Assembly (NCBI GenBank): GCA_024743195.1
Contig: JANSXE010000015.1
Span: 1 to 64,000 of the forward strand
Direction: 5' to 3'
Length of the DNA stretch: 64,000 nucleotides
Origin: Alphaproteobacteria bacterium
Lineage (GTDB): Bacteria; Pseudomonadota; Alphaproteobacteria; UBA8366; Aestuariispiraceae
The notes under the pieces: model-generated
Seen by the model: only the letters and a program-made list of their open reading frames with translations
The model's database searches: none
Told to the model about the DNA's origin: nothing
Program-made: the position numbers and the translations under genes
Shown: in pieces, positions 17,004 to 25,058 of the stretch
Position numbering within the stretch: position 1 is the first letter of the stretch
Layout: each line of letters begins with the position of its first letter

Positions 17004-17696
17004 TCAACCGGGTCCGGTGCGCGAGAAATCCGCGGTCGCGGCCACCAGCACGTCGAGGCTGTCGAGCGCGGGCGCGACGTCTGCGATCGCATCGCGGATC
17101 AGGGAGAACTCGCTGCAGGCGATCAGCAGCGCCTGGGCGCCGTCTGCGACCAGCGCCCGCGCTGCATCGCAGGCGGCCGCCTGCGCCGCCGGATCGTCCG
17201 CCGAGACCTTGAGCGCGCGGATCGCCGCCAGCATCGCCGGCTGATCCTCTGGATGCAGCGGCGTCAATCCGGCCCGCCGAAGCGGCCCGTCATAGAGCCC
17301 GGTGATCGCGACCGCGGGAGAGGCCAGCACGCCGACAACCGCGCCGGAATAGGCGTCGGCCAGGGCCGCGACGCTGAGATCGACCATCGAAAGGAAGGGG
17401 ACGGAGGCCGCGGCGCGAATCGCGTCGGCGTAATGATGCGCCGTGTTGCACGGCATCGCCAACGCCTGCGCGCCCGCCGCCTCGAGCCGCGCCGCCATCG
17501 CCGCGAGAACCGGGGCCGGGTCGTCGCCGCCCCCTTCGATCAGGGCCGCGATGCGCGAGGGGACTTGCGTGTTCTGGTCGACCAGCAGCGGGATGTGGTC
17601 GCGGTCGTCGCGCGCCGGCGTCGCCGCGACGAGGCGCTGCATGAAGAGGATCGTCGCCTCCGGGCCCATGCCGCCGAGCACGCCGACGGTGCGCAT
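17004..17696 (-). CDS. Aspartate/glutamate racemase-family protein
   Basis: A 230-aa cofactor-independent racemase/isomerase fold. It opens MRTVGVLGGMGPEAT, typical of aspartate racemases, and carries the two opposed catalytic cysteines in MPCNTAHH and LIACSEFS. The usual reaction is interconversion of D- and L-aspartate or glutamate; maleate cis-trans isomerases belong to the same superfamily and cannot be excluded. The ATG at 17696 is chosen because the family motif begins there; a TTG at 17717 would add seven residues. It follows the PLP lyase gene by 27 nt and precedes pcs by 161 nt, within the minus-strand metabolic cluster, so the substrate may be an amino acid or unsaturated diacid imported by the TRAP system. 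Confidence 0.75.
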   Translation of the reverse strand: MRTVGVLGGMGPEATILFMQRLVAATPARDDRDHIPLLVDQNTQVPSRIAALIEGGGDDPAPVLAAMAARLEAAGAQALAMPCNTAHHYADAIRAAASVPFLSMVDLSVAALADAYSGAVVGVLASPAVAITGLYDGPLRRAGLTPLHPEDQPAMLAAIRALKVSADDPAAQAAACDAARALVADGAQALLIACSEFSLIRDAIADVAPALDSLDVLVAATADFSRTGPG

Positions 17697-17723
17697 CGAT
17701 CGGCCCCGAGCCGCCAAGCCGCC

Positions 17724-18755
17724 CTACGCGACAGCTTCGGGCGCGGCCTTCGCGGCGCCGTAGCCGAACGCCCCGACATAGCCGAACAACCCCGCCGCCC
17801 CGCCGGTGTGCAGGAAAACCACCGTCTCGTCGCGACCGATCTCGCCCTTGCGGATCAGGTCGATCAACCCGGCCGCGCCCTTGCCCGAATAGACCGGGTC
17901 GAGGAGGATCCCTTCAAGCTGCGCGAACAGTTCGATCGCCTCCAGGCATTCCGGCGTCGGCACGCCGTAGCCCGGGCCGACATAGTCGGTGTTGGCGACC
18001 ACGTCCTCGCGCGCCACGACGCCCGCGCAGCCGAGCTTGTCGGCCGTCGCGCAGGCCAGCGCATAGACGCTCTCCTCCTGCTTCGGCTTGGGGGCCCGAA
18101 CGCCGATCCCCAGAACGGGTATGCCGGCGTTGAGCGCCTGCAGGCCCGTGACGAGGCCGGCCTGGGTGCCGGCGCTGCCGGTCGCATGCACGATGCGGTC
18201 GATGCGCAGCCCGCGCTCGTTCGCCTGATGCACCAGCTCCAGCGCGCAGTTGGCGTAGCCCAGCGCGCCGGTCGGGTTCGAGCCGCCGCCGGGGATCGCA
18301 TAGACTGTGCGGCCTTGCGCGCGCAGCCGCTCGGCCGCGGCCTCCAATTCGGCGTTCATGTCGAGACCGCCGGGCCGCGTCTCCGCCGTCGCCCCGTGCA
18401 GGAAATCCAGGAAGACGTTGCCGTTCGCCGTGTAGGCGGGGTCGGTGGAGCCGGTGCGGTCCTCCAGCAGGATGTGGCAGTCGATTCCCAGCTTGGCCGC
18501 GAAGGCGGCCGTCTGGCGCGCGTGGTTCGACTGGGTCGCGCCTTGCGTGAGCACCAGATCGGCGCCCTCGGCCCGGGCTTCCGCCATCAGGAATTCCAGC
18601 TTGCGCGTCTTGTTGCCGCCGGTCGACAGCCCGGTGCAGTCGTCGCGCTTGATCCAGAGCGTCGGCCCGCCGAGTTCCTTCGAGAGCCGCTCCATCGGCT
18701 CCAAGGGCGTCGGCAGATGCGCGAGGTGAATGCGGGGAAAGCGGGCGAGATGCAT
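17724..18755 (-). CDS. PLP-dependent L-cysteate sulfo-lyase / D-cysteine desulfhydrase family
   Basis: A 343-aa fold-type II PLP enzyme of the ACC deaminase family, which eliminates sulfite from L-cysteate (CuyA) or sulfide from D-cysteine. Near residue 50 it has [13 protein letters not shown], with the Schiff-base lysine, then [12 protein letters not shown] and the phosphate-binding TGSAGTQAG. The start [19 protein letters not shown] resembles, from memory, the marine alphaproteobacterial CuyA group, but the two activities cannot be separated by eye. GAGG lies 9 nt before the ATG. It sits 83 nt downstream of a TRAP transporter and just upstream of a racemase, consistent with uptake and breakdown of a sulfonated or D-amino acid. 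Confidence 0.75.
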   Translation of the reverse strand: MHLARFPRIHLAHLPTPLEPMERLSKELGGPTLWIKRDDCTGLSTGGNKTRKLEFLMAEARAEGADLVLTQGATQSNHARQTAAFAAKLGIDCHILLEDRTGSTDPAYTANGNVFLDFLHGATAETRPGGLDMNAELEAAAERLRAQGRTVYAIPGGGSNPTGALGYANCALELVHQANERGLRIDRIVHATGSAGTQAGLVTGLQALNAGIPVLGIGVRAPKPKQEESVYALACATADKLGCAGVVAREDVVANTDYVGPGYGVPTPECLEAIELFAQLEGILLDPVYSGKGAAGLIDLIRKGEIGRDETVVFLHTGGAAGLFGYVGAFGYGAAKAAPEAVA

Positions 18756-18838
18756 GGACGTAATCCTCGATCGAACACGCCGGATGCTGGCACGGCGCCT
18801 CGATCGCGGCAAACGCTAAAAGCGAGGTGAGGCGCGCC

Positions 18839-20152
18839 TCACCCCAACCCCGGGAGCCAGGTCGCGATGCCCGGGAACAGGGTCATCAGGAAGACCAGGA
18901 ACATCGAGCAGAGAATATAGGGGATCGCCGCCTTGTAGATCGTCGTCATCGTGGTGCCCGGCGGGGCGACGCCCTTCATGACGAAGAGCAGGAGCCCCAG
19001 CGGCGGCGTCGAGAAGCTGATCTCCAAGGCGAGCAGCACGATCACGCCGAACCAGATCGGATCGAACCCCAGCGCCTGGGCCAGCGGGAAGAAGACCGGC
19101 ACGGTCAGGATCATGATCGAGATCTGCTCCATGAACATGCCCAGCATCAAGAGCACCAGGAACATCGCGATCAGCATCACGGTGGGCGAGAGCTCGAACC
19201 CCGTCGCCCAGGCGACCAGCCCGCTGGAAGCGCCCGAGAAGGCCAGCAACTGGCTGAAGGTGGCGGAGCCGAAAACGATCAGATAGGCCATCAGCGTCAC
19301 CCGCAGCGCGCCCTTGACCGAATCCCGAAAGGCGGCCCAGCTCATCGCGCGATAGGCGAAGGCCAGCAGCACGACGCCGAGCGCGCCGAAGGCCGCCGAT
19401 TCAGACGGCGTCGCGAAGCCCGTCATCATCATCACGACGATGATCACCATGATGCTGATCATCGGCAGCACGTCCCGGACGAGCAGCTTCAGCTTCTCGC
19501 CAAGTGGGATGCGCTCCAGGCTGTAAGGCGGCGCGGCCTCGGGATCGAGACGGGTCTGCAGATAGATCGTGGCGATGTAGAAACTGGCCAGCAGCAGGCC
19601 GGGAACGATCCCGGCGACCAGCAGCGCCCCGATGTCGATCTTGGCGAGGGTCGCCAGCAGCACGGCGAGCGCAGACGGCGGGATGATGATGGCGAGCCCG
19701 CCGGTCCCCAGGATCGGCCCGATGGCCATATGCAGCTTGTAGCCGCGCTGCTTCATCTCCGGCACCAGAAGCGAGCCCATCAGCGCGGTCGAGCCCATCG
19801 ACGAGCCGCTCAAGGTTGAGAAGGCGGTGCCGCCCACCACGGTGACGTAGGAGAGCCGTCCCGGCAGCCGGCCCATCAGCCGGTCGATCGCATTGAACAG
19901 CCGCATGCCGAGCCCGGTGCGGAAGAACAGCTCCCCCATCAGCAGAAACAGCGGGATCGGCACCAGCGCGAAGCTCGACAGCGCCCCGAAGCCGTTGTCC
20001 AGAAGCTGGACCACGCCCGCCTCGCCGCCCATGAAGACCCAGGCGCCGACCAAGTTGGCCGCCAGGAACGCGATCGCGATCGGCATGCCGGTGACCATCA
20101 GGAGGAGCACCAGCCCGATCAGGAAGCCGAGCGCCGCGTACCACTCCATCAT
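18839..20152 (-). CDS. dctM: TRAP transporter large permease subunit (DctM)
   Basis: A 437-aa inner-membrane protein with about 12 hydrophobic segments and the DctM pattern (GMPIAIAFL near the N-terminus, SGSSMGSTALMGSLLVPEM, GILDPTE-like segments replaced by FATPSESAAFGALG). It couples sodium-driven import to the periplasmic binding protein encoded upstream. The ATG at 20152 overlaps the dctQ stop as ATGA; a second ATG follows immediately at 20149. The substrate is unknown, but the surrounding enzymes suggest a carboxylate or sulfonated amino acid. Confidence 0.88.
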   Translation of the reverse strand: MMEWYAALGFLIGLVLLLMVTGMPIAIAFLAANLVGAWVFMGGEAGVVQLLDNGFGALSSFALVPIPLFLLMGELFFRTGLGMRLFNAIDRLMGRLPGRLSYVTVVGGTAFSTLSGSSMGSTALMGSLLVPEMKQRGYKLHMAIGPILGTGGLAIIIPPSALAVLLATLAKIDIGALLVAGIVPGLLLASFYIATIYLQTRLDPEAAPPYSLERIPLGEKLKLLVRDVLPMISIMVIIVVMMMTGFATPSESAAFGALGVVLLAFAYRAMSWAAFRDSVKGALRVTLMAYLIVFGSATFSQLLAFSGASSGLVAWATGFELSPTVMLIAMFLVLLMLGMFMEQISIMILTVPVFFPLAQALGFDPIWFGVIVLLALEISFSTPPLGLLLFVMKGVAPPGTTMTTIYKAAIPYILCSMFLVFLMTLFPGIATWLPGLG

Positions 20153-20655
20153 TCGCGGATCCCCGCCTGACCGCTGAGCAGTTGGTCGGAGCCGACGACA
20201 AAGCGGGCGAATTCGACGGCCATCGCCCCGAAGCTCAGCGGGAAGGCGATGGTGAGGATCCATTTCGGCGTGAAATAGGCCCGCACGTCATAGTCGTTGC
20301 GGACGAAATTCATCTGGAAGAGATCGGCCCCCTTCCAGGCCAGGATCGCGCAGACCACCACGCAGAACAGCGCAACGGCGCGGCTGAAGAGCCGCAGAAC
20401 CGGCGGCGGCATGACCGCGGTCGCAAGCTCGATCTGCACGTGCCCCTTGCGGCGCACCAACCAGGGCGCCCCCAGCAGGGTCAGATAGAAGAGACCGTAT
20501 TCGGTCGAGAGGAACAGCCAGGCCGGCGGCTGCAGCGCGAGATTGCGCATCAGCACCGAGACGACGATGGCGACCATCAGCCAGGCCAGCAGCACGCCCG
20601 CGACCACGGCCATGCCGTTCAGCAGGGCGAGATAGAGGCGGGGCAGCGTGCGCAT
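20149..20655 (-). CDS. dctQ: TRAP transporter small permease subunit (DctQ)
   Basis: A 168-aa membrane protein with four hydrophobic helices, including residues 10-32, 48-65 and 85-105, in the DctQ arrangement with the conserved VRRKGHVQIE loop after helix 2. It pairs with DctM in the inner membrane. GAGGATCGCCC precedes the ATG. It is 132 nt downstream of dctP; that gap is very GC-rich and contains no recognisable gene. Confidence 0.85.
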   Translation of the reverse strand: MRTLPRLYLALLNGMAVVAGVLLAWLMVAIVVSVLMRNLALQPPAWLFLSTEYGLFYLTLLGAPWLVRRKGHVQIELATAVMPPPVLRLFSRAVALFCVVVCAILAWKGADLFQMNFVRNDYDVRAYFTPKWILTIAFPLSFGAMAVEFARFVVGSDQLLSGQAGIRE

Positions 20656-20787
20656 GGGCGATCCTCGGCCAGAGCGGTCGATCAGGCGGCGGACCGGAGC
20701 GCGCGGCGCCGCGCCCCGCCCGGACCGGCCGCTGTCGCGCGGCGCGGACCGGGGGAGCGCGGCGCCGCCGCCTCCGGTGGAGAGCGC

Positions 20788-21789
20788 TTAGAGATCGTTG
20801 AACTTCTCGATCAGCGTCTCGTAGTTCGCGAGGCCGGTCGGATGCTCCTCCATGCGGGTGCGCATCCGGTTCCAGGTCGCCTCGCGGGCGGCCTCGGAGA
20901 ACTCGGCGCCCGCCTCGCCCTCGAGCGTGACGACCGTCATGCCGGCGGCGTCGAGCGCCTCGAGCTGCTCCGTCGCGACCGCGGCGAACTGCTCGGCGCT
21001 CTCGCGCTCATGCTCGATCGCGACCTCCTGCAGGATGCGCTTGGCCTCGTCGCTGAGCGCGTTCCAGCTCTCCAGATTGACGATCGCGCCCATATCGGTT
21101 GAGAAGAAGGAGGGCTCAATCCGGTAGTTGAGGAACTGGTCCCACTTCAGGTCGTTGAGGCCGATCTGGGTCCAGCCCGTCGCGTTCACCACGCCGCGCT
21201 CCAGCGCCGAGAAGACGTCGGTGGTCGGCAGGCTGATCGGTTGCGCCTCCAGATAGTCCTTGAAGAAGGCGTCATAGACCGGGTTGCTGCGCAGCTTCTT
21301 GCCCGCCATGTCGAGGCGGCCCGTCTCGTCCAGCACCGGCTCGTCGACGGTGTAGAGATTGTAGCTGACGCCGCTGTCGAACCAGCCCAGGTAATAGACG
21401 CCCATCTTCTCCTGATGGATCTGGTTCATCAGGTCGATGCCGCCGTTGGCGCGGGCGTAGACCGCGTTCGTGTTGGAGGCGACCATCGCGTCGCGCTCGG
21501 GCACCGTGCCGGCGTAGAAGCTGGCCGCCGTATAGGCCATGTCGACGACGCCGTTGCGCACCGCCTCGGGCTGCTGGCCGAGGCCGATCACCTCCGGCCC
21601 GCCGCGCACATCGATCTGGATCACGCCCTCGCCGCGCTCGTTCAGCTTGTCGACGAAGGAGAGGAAGCTCTGCGTGTAGATCAGCGAGGTCGGGAAGGCG
21701 TGCACCGCGCTCAGGCGGTCCTCCGCCACGGCCTGCGCGCTGATCAGCATCGCGGCGCCCGCCGCTGCACCCAGGAGAAGCCTGTTCAT
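20788..21789 (-). CDS. dctP: TRAP transporter periplasmic substrate-binding protein (DctP)
   Basis: A 333-aa DctP-family solute receptor. Residues 1-22 form a signal peptide ending AQAVA, so the mature form is periplasmic. Conserved DctP features include VIQIDVRGGPEVIGLGQQPEAVRNGVVDMAY and the domain-hinge segment LPTTDVFSALERGVVNATGW. The R-x-N/S-P-x-Y segment (KLRSNPVY) probably holds the carboxylate-binding arginine typical of the family, which argues for an organic acid ligand. AAAGGA lies before the ATG. It begins only 13 nt after the leuD stop, tying transport to the LeuCD hydro-lyase. Confidence 0.88.
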   Translation of the reverse strand: MNRLLLGAAAGAAMLISAQAVAEDRLSAVHAFPTSLIYTQSFLSFVDKLNERGEGVIQIDVRGGPEVIGLGQQPEAVRNGVVDMAYTAASFYAGTVPERDAMVASNTNAVYARANGGIDLMNQIHQEKMGVYYLGWFDSGVSYNLYTVDEPVLDETGRLDMAGKKLRSNPVYDAFFKDYLEAQPISLPTTDVFSALERGVVNATGWTQIGLNDLKWDQFLNYRIEPSFFSTDMGAIVNLESWNALSDEAKRILQEVAIEHERESAEQFAAVATEQLEALDAAGMTVVTLEGEAGAEFSEAAREATWNRMRTRMEEHPTGLANYETLIEKFNDL

Positions 21790-21802
21790 AACTGCCGTCC
21801 TT

Positions 21803-22501
21803 TCAGAGGTCTGATGATTGAGGGGAGGCCCCGCCGGCGCGCGTCTCGCCGGCGTCGGGCGATCGTGGCTGAGCCCCGCCCCGCGGACCGTCGGTCCGGG
21901 GCGCAACCCACGGGAACGCGCGCAGCCTCTCGCGCGCGAACGTCTCGATGGCGGCCGCATGCTGGCGGGTCAGGGCGATGTCGTCCCACCCGTTCAGCAG
22001 CTTGGCGCGCCAGGCGTCGGGAATCGAGAAGGCGGCGTCGCGTCCCCCATAGGCGATGCGGCGCGCCTCCAGGTCGACGACCAGCTCGGCCGGCGCGCCG
22101 CCCATCCAGTCGGTCAGCGCCTCGAACGCGGCCTCCTCCAGCACCGCCGGCAGCAGACCGTTGTTCACCGCGTTGGAGGCGAAGATGTCCCCGAAACTGG
22201 GCGCGATCACGCAGCGGACGCCGTAATCGACGAGCGCATAGACCGCCGCCTCGCGCGAGGAGCCGGCCCCGAAGTTCCGACCCGCGACCAGGATGCGCGC
22301 GTCCGCCGCCGCCGGGTCGTTGAGGATGAATCCGGCGATCGGCGCCCCCTCCGCGTCGAAGCGCAGGTCGTGCAGCAGAAACCGGCCGTAGCCGGACGCC
22401 CGGGATTCCTTCATGAACCGCGCGGGGATCAGTTGGTCCGTGTCGATATTGGCCTCGACCAAGGGACAGGCGAGCGCGGCGAGACGGCGAAACGGCTCCA
22501 T
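21803..22501 (-). CDS. leuD: LeuD-type (3-isopropylmalate dehydratase) small subunit
   Basis: A 232-aa swivelling domain of the aconitase superfamily. It starts MEPFRRLAALACPLVEANIDTDQLIPARFM, contains the conserved GRNFGAGSSREAA loop, and continues LEARRIAYG and LLNGWDDI. It joins the large subunit to hydrate or dehydrate a dicarboxylate. The C-terminal 30 residues are an extra Gly/Pro/Arg-rich tail. GGGGGGAG lies directly before the ATG, 14 nt after leuC. No leuB is nearby and a TRAP receptor gene follows 13 nt later, so a catabolic hydratase (for example of a maleate derivative) is as likely as leucine synthesis. Confidence 0.85.
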   Translation of the reverse strand: MEPFRRLAALACPLVEANIDTDQLIPARFMKESRASGYGRFLLHDLRFDAEGAPIAGFILNDPAAADARILVAGRNFGAGSSREAAVYALVDYGVRCVIAPSFGDIFASNAVNNGLLPAVLEEAAFEALTDWMGGAPAELVVDLEARRIAYGGRDAAFSIPDAWRAKLLNGWDDIALTRQHAAAIETFARERLRAFPWVAPRTDGPRGGAQPRSPDAGETRAGGASPQSSDL

Positions 22502-22515
22502 ACTCCCCCCTTCCC

Positions 22516-23901
22516 CTAAAGATCGCGCAGGTCGGTCAGCCGGCCGGCGACGGCGGCGGCGGCGACCATGGCGGGCGACATCAGGTGCGTGCGCGCGCCC
22601 GGCCCCTGGCGGCCGCGGAAGTTGCGGTTGGTGGTCGAGGCGCAGCGCTCCCCCGCCGGCACCCGGTCGCCGTTCATGCCGACGCACATTGAGCAGCCGG
22701 AGTCCCGCCACTCCAGGCCCGCCTCGGTGAAGACGGCGTCGAGCCCCTCCGCCTCCGCCTGCCGCTTCACCAGCGTGGAGCCGGGGGAGACGATCCCCGG
22801 CACGCGGCTGCGGCGCCCCTTGAGCACGGCGGCGGCGGCGCGCAGATCCTCGATCCGCGCATTGGTGCAGGAGCCGATGAAGACCCGGTCGATCGCGACG
22901 TCGGTAAGCTTCTGCCCGGGCGCGAGGCCCATGTAGTCGAGCGCGCCGCGCATCTGGCGCGCCGCCTCCTCGCTCACGAGCGCGGCCGGATCGGGCACGC
23001 GCGCGTCGATCGGCAAGGCCTCCTCCGGCGAGACGCCCCAGGTCACGGTCGGCGCGATTCGGCGGGCGTCGATCGTCACCTCGCGGTCGAAGACCGCGTC
23101 GGGATCCGTCGTCAGCGCGGCCCAGTCCGCCGCCGCCGCGTCGAAATCGGCGCCCGCCGGCCCCATCGGCCGGTCGCGGAGCGCCGCCAGCGTCGTCGCG
23201 TCGGGCGCGACCATGCCGCAGCGCGCCCCGCCTTCGATCGAGAGATTGCAGAGCGTCAGACGCGCCTCCATCGACAGGGCTTCGACCGCCGGGCCGGCAT
23301 ATTCGATCGCGTAGCCGCGCCCCGCGTCGGCGCCCAGCGCGGCGATCCAATGCAGCGCGAGGTCCTTTGCGGTGACGCCGGCAGCCAGGCGCCCGTCGAC
23401 GACCAGACGCATCCGCTTGGGCTTGGTCTGCCAGAGGGTCTGGGTCGCCAGAACATGGGCCACCTCGGAGGCGCCGATGCCGAAGGCGACGGCCCCGAAG
23501 GCCCCGTGCGTCGCGGTGTGGCTGTCGCCGCAGACCATGACGAGACCCGGCAGGGTCAGCCCCTGTTCCGGTCCGACGACATGCACGATGCCCTGGCGGG
23601 GATCGTCCAAGCCGAAGAGCTGGACGCCGTGCCGCGCGGCGTTCCCGGCCAGCCGCTCGACCATGCCGGCGATCTTGGGGTCCGCAATGCGCGGCCGGCC
23701 GGCCGTGGGGACGTAGTGGTCGGCGATTCCGAAGGTCAGGTCGGGACGAGCCACGGACAGACCGCGCTCCGCCAGCGTGTCGAAGGCGTGGAACGAGCCT
23801 TCATGGACGAAATGCCGGTCGATCCAGAGCAGGCTCCGCCCCTCCTCGTCGCGCAGAATTTCGTGCGCGTCCCAGATCTTGTCGAACAAGGTCGCCGGCA
23901 T
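22516..23901 (-). CDS. leuC: LeuC-type (3-isopropylmalate dehydratase) large subunit
   Basis: A 461-aa iron-sulfur subunit of the aconitase superfamily. It has VMVCGDSHTATHGAFGAV, FIGSCTNARIEDL and SGCSMCVGMN, so the three [4Fe-4S] ligand cysteines are present. The start ATG at 23901 gives MPATLFDKIWDAHEI, the usual LeuC N-terminus; the ATG at 23949 would add 16 residues and has no ribosome site. With LeuD it interconverts hydroxy and unsaturated dicarboxylates. It is the first gene after gntR, with promoter-like and operator-like elements in front that also occur beside the divergent operon, which argues for a catabolic, regulated enzyme rather than the housekeeping leucine pathway. Confidence 0.87.
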   Translation of the reverse strand: MPATLFDKIWDAHEILRDEEGRSLLWIDRHFVHEGSFHAFDTLAERGLSVARPDLTFGIADHYVPTAGRPRIADPKIAGMVERLAGNAARHGVQLFGLDDPRQGIVHVVGPEQGLTLPGLVMVCGDSHTATHGAFGAVAFGIGASEVAHVLATQTLWQTKPKRMRLVVDGRLAAGVTAKDLALHWIAALGADAGRGYAIEYAGPAVEALSMEARLTLCNLSIEGGARCGMVAPDATTLAALRDRPMGPAGADFDAAAADWAALTTDPDAVFDREVTIDARRIAPTVTWGVSPEEALPIDARVPDPAALVSEEAARQMRGALDYMGLAPGQKLTDVAIDRVFIGSCTNARIEDLRAAAAVLKGRRSRVPGIVSPGSTLVKRQAEAEGLDAVFTEAGLEWRDSGCSMCVGMNGDRVPAGERCASTTNRNFRGRQGPGARTHLMSPAMVAAAAVAGRLTDLRDL

Positions 23902-23949
23902 CGCCGCCCCAATCGGCTGCGGGGCGCGCCCCGCAGAAACCCCATGCAT

Positions 23950-23970
23950 CAAATCACGAACCGTGATTTG
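23950..23970. promoter_or_regulatory. Palindrome upstream of leuC
   Basis: CAAATCACG and CGTGATTTG are perfect 9-bp arms with a 3-nt spacer, about 50 nt upstream of the chosen leuC start and just downstream of the predicted leuC -10. The position fits a repressor operator or a leader hairpin. Confidence 0.5.
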
Positions 23971-23989
23971 TATCTCATATAATACATTT
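23968..23989. promoter_or_regulatory. Shared operator-like element, copy 1 (leuC side)
   Basis: Plus-strand TTGTATCTCATATAATACAT matches the minus strand of 24974-24995 (TTGTACTTTCTATAATACAT) at 15 of 20 positions. The core is TGTA-N10-TACA, a dyad. It overlaps the predicted -10 of leuC. Likely a binding site of the neighbouring GntR regulator. Confidence 0.6.
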
Positions 23990-24014
23990 AATCAGTCCGT
24001 TTTTTTCCGGTCAA
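23986..24014 (-). promoter_or_regulatory. Candidate sigma-70 promoter of leuCD-dctPQM
   Basis: Minus-strand TTGACC (24014-24009), 17-nt spacer, TTAAAT (23991-23986). Both hexamers are close to consensus. The -35 overlaps a TCAAATGTC element and the -10 overlaps the shared TGTA-N10-TACA element, a typical repressor layout. Confidence 0.5.
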
Positions 24015-24019
24015 ATGTC
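24011..24019. promoter_or_regulatory. TCAAATGTC element, copy 1
   Basis: Plus-strand TCAAATGTC overlaps the -35 of the leuC promoter. The same 9-mer recurs twice, in opposite orientations, in the gntR/tautomerase intergenic region. Confidence 0.5.
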
Positions 24020-24034
24020 TTTTTCCCGGCAGGC

Positions 24035-24865
24035 TCACCCGCCGCCGGACGCCCGGGCGCCCGCGGCGGCCGGCTCCCCGGCGAGCGGCTCCCCGGCGAG
24101 CGGCTCCCAATAGCGCTCGGCCTCGTCGCCGGCGCGGGTCAGCTCCATCTGGATGCGGTATCGGTCCGGACGGTAGAGGGCGTCGAGATGCTCGACCCCC
24201 GCGCCGGTCTGGTCGAAGACCACGCGATTGAGCGCGATCAGGGCCGAGCCCTCGGCGAGCTCGAGCGCGCGCGCCGTCTCGGGCCCGGCCAGGGCCGCGG
24301 AGATCGTCTGGGTCGCCCGGTCGACGGTGACGCCGCTGCGCTCCAGCAGGGCGAACAGCGGCGTGCGGGCCAGATCCGCCTCGGTGTATTGAAGGGCGAT
24401 GCGCTCCGGCACATGGGTGACGAGATAGGAGAAGGGCTTGTCGTCCATCAGCCGCACGCGGATCGAGCGCTGCACCCGCTCCCCCGCCTTCAGGCCCAGG
24501 CGCTCGCGCACCACGCCGGTCGCCTCGACATAGCGGAACTCCAGCAGGCGGACATTCGAGGCGGCGCTCATCCGCACCATGTTGGGGAGCAGGTTCGAGA
24601 CGCTGGCCGTCACGGTGGAGGCCATCGGCTGCTCCTGCACCACCGTGCCGACGCCGGGGCGGCGCGCGACCAGACCCGCCTCGCGCAGCGCCTCCATGGC
24701 GCGGCGCACGGTGACGCGCGAGACCTCGTGCTGCTCGGCCAGCTTCAACTCGCCCGGCAAGCGGTCGCCGGGGGCGAGCGCGCCGCTCGCGATCGCCTCC
24801 TTGAGCAGCAGGAAGATCCGGTGCGCCTTCACGCCCGTAACCGACGGCCTCGCCTCGTCCGCCAT
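24035..24865 (-). CDS. GntR-family regulator, HutC/UTRA subfamily
   Basis: A 276-aa transcription factor. Residues 8-75 are a winged HTH (HRIFLLLKEAIASGALAPGD, SRVTVRRAMEALREAGLV, GVGTVV). Residues 95-240 are a UTRA effector domain (VRLLEFRYVEATGVVRERL, SIRVRLMDDKPFSYLVTHVP, ALNRVVFDQTG). UTRA ligands are usually pathway acids or sugars. The C-terminus carries an in-frame LAGEP duplication. The ATG at 24865 is chosen because it precedes the HTH at the usual distance and has GGAGGGAGA upstream; the frame stays open back to 25069 but that part is not HTH-like. It lies between leuC (same strand) and a divergent operon, and elements shared by both promoter regions suggest it controls both and itself. 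Confidence 0.85.
   Translation of the reverse strand: MADEARPSVTGVKAHRIFLLLKEAIASGALAPGDRLPGELKLAEQHEVSRVTVRRAMEALREAGLVARRPGVGTVVQEQPMASTVTASVSNLLPNMVRMSAASNVRLLEFRYVEATGVVRERLGLKAGERVQRSIRVRLMDDKPFSYLVTHVPERIALQYTEADLARTPLFALLERSGVTVDRATQTISAALAGPETARALELAEGSALIALNRVVFDQTGAGVEHLDALYRPDRYRIQMELTRAGDEAERYWEPLAGEPLAGEPAAAGARASGGG
24071..24108. repeat. 15-bp tandem repeat, 2.5 copies, at the gntR 3' end
   Basis: Unit cggctccccggcgag occurs twice exactly, followed by a partial third copy. It encodes repeated L-A-G-E-P near the C-terminus of the GntR protein. Confidence 0.85.
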
Positions 24866-24945
24866 AACCGCGAGTCTCCCTCCGGCGCGCGCCACGCGCT
24901 TCTGGTCCTGCCGGCTCCCGACCGTCCGCGCCGTCCGGAAGGCGC

Positions 24946-24975
24946 TTGACGGGATCGGTTCGCCGCTCCTACAAA
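24946..24975 (+). promoter_or_regulatory. Candidate promoter of the tautomerase-to-FAD-oxidoreductase operon
   Basis: TTGACG at 24946-24951, 18-nt spacer, TACAAA at 24970-24975. The shared dyad element begins at the end of the -10, where a bound repressor would block initiation. Confidence 0.35.
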
Positions 24976-24995
24976 ATGTATTATAGAAAGTACAA
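24974..24995. promoter_or_regulatory. Shared operator-like element, copy 2 (gntR/tautomerase side)
   Basis: Minus-strand TTGTACTTTCTATAATACAT, homologous to 23968-23989. It contains a perfect TATAAT that could be the gntR -10, so binding would also autoregulate gntR. Confidence 0.6.
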
Positions 24996-25036
24996 TCAAA
25001 TGTCGTTTCGCGTGAAGCGTTTTGTGCGACATTTGA
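24996..25036. promoter_or_regulatory. TCAAATGTC elements, copies 2 and 3, as an inverted pair
   Basis: CAAATGTCG at 24997-25005 and CGACATTTG at 25027-25035 are exact reverse complements, 21 nt apart, between the divergent starts. Together with 24011-24019 there are three copies of the same 9-mer in the two control regions. Confidence 0.55.
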
Positions 25037-25058
25037 CCCGATGAAAGAGGCGCCCGCC

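Noticed and set aside
11854-17244. Very long open frame on the plus strand opposite pcs (about 1800 codons)
   Set aside because: It is the antisense of pcs in a GC-rich genome; composition is Arg/His/Asp-rich with no domain and pcs is unambiguous.
17004-17696. Maleate cis-trans isomerase (NicE-like) as the call for the racemase
   Set aside because: The GGMGPEAT opening is typical of aspartate racemases; isomerase kept only as an alternative.
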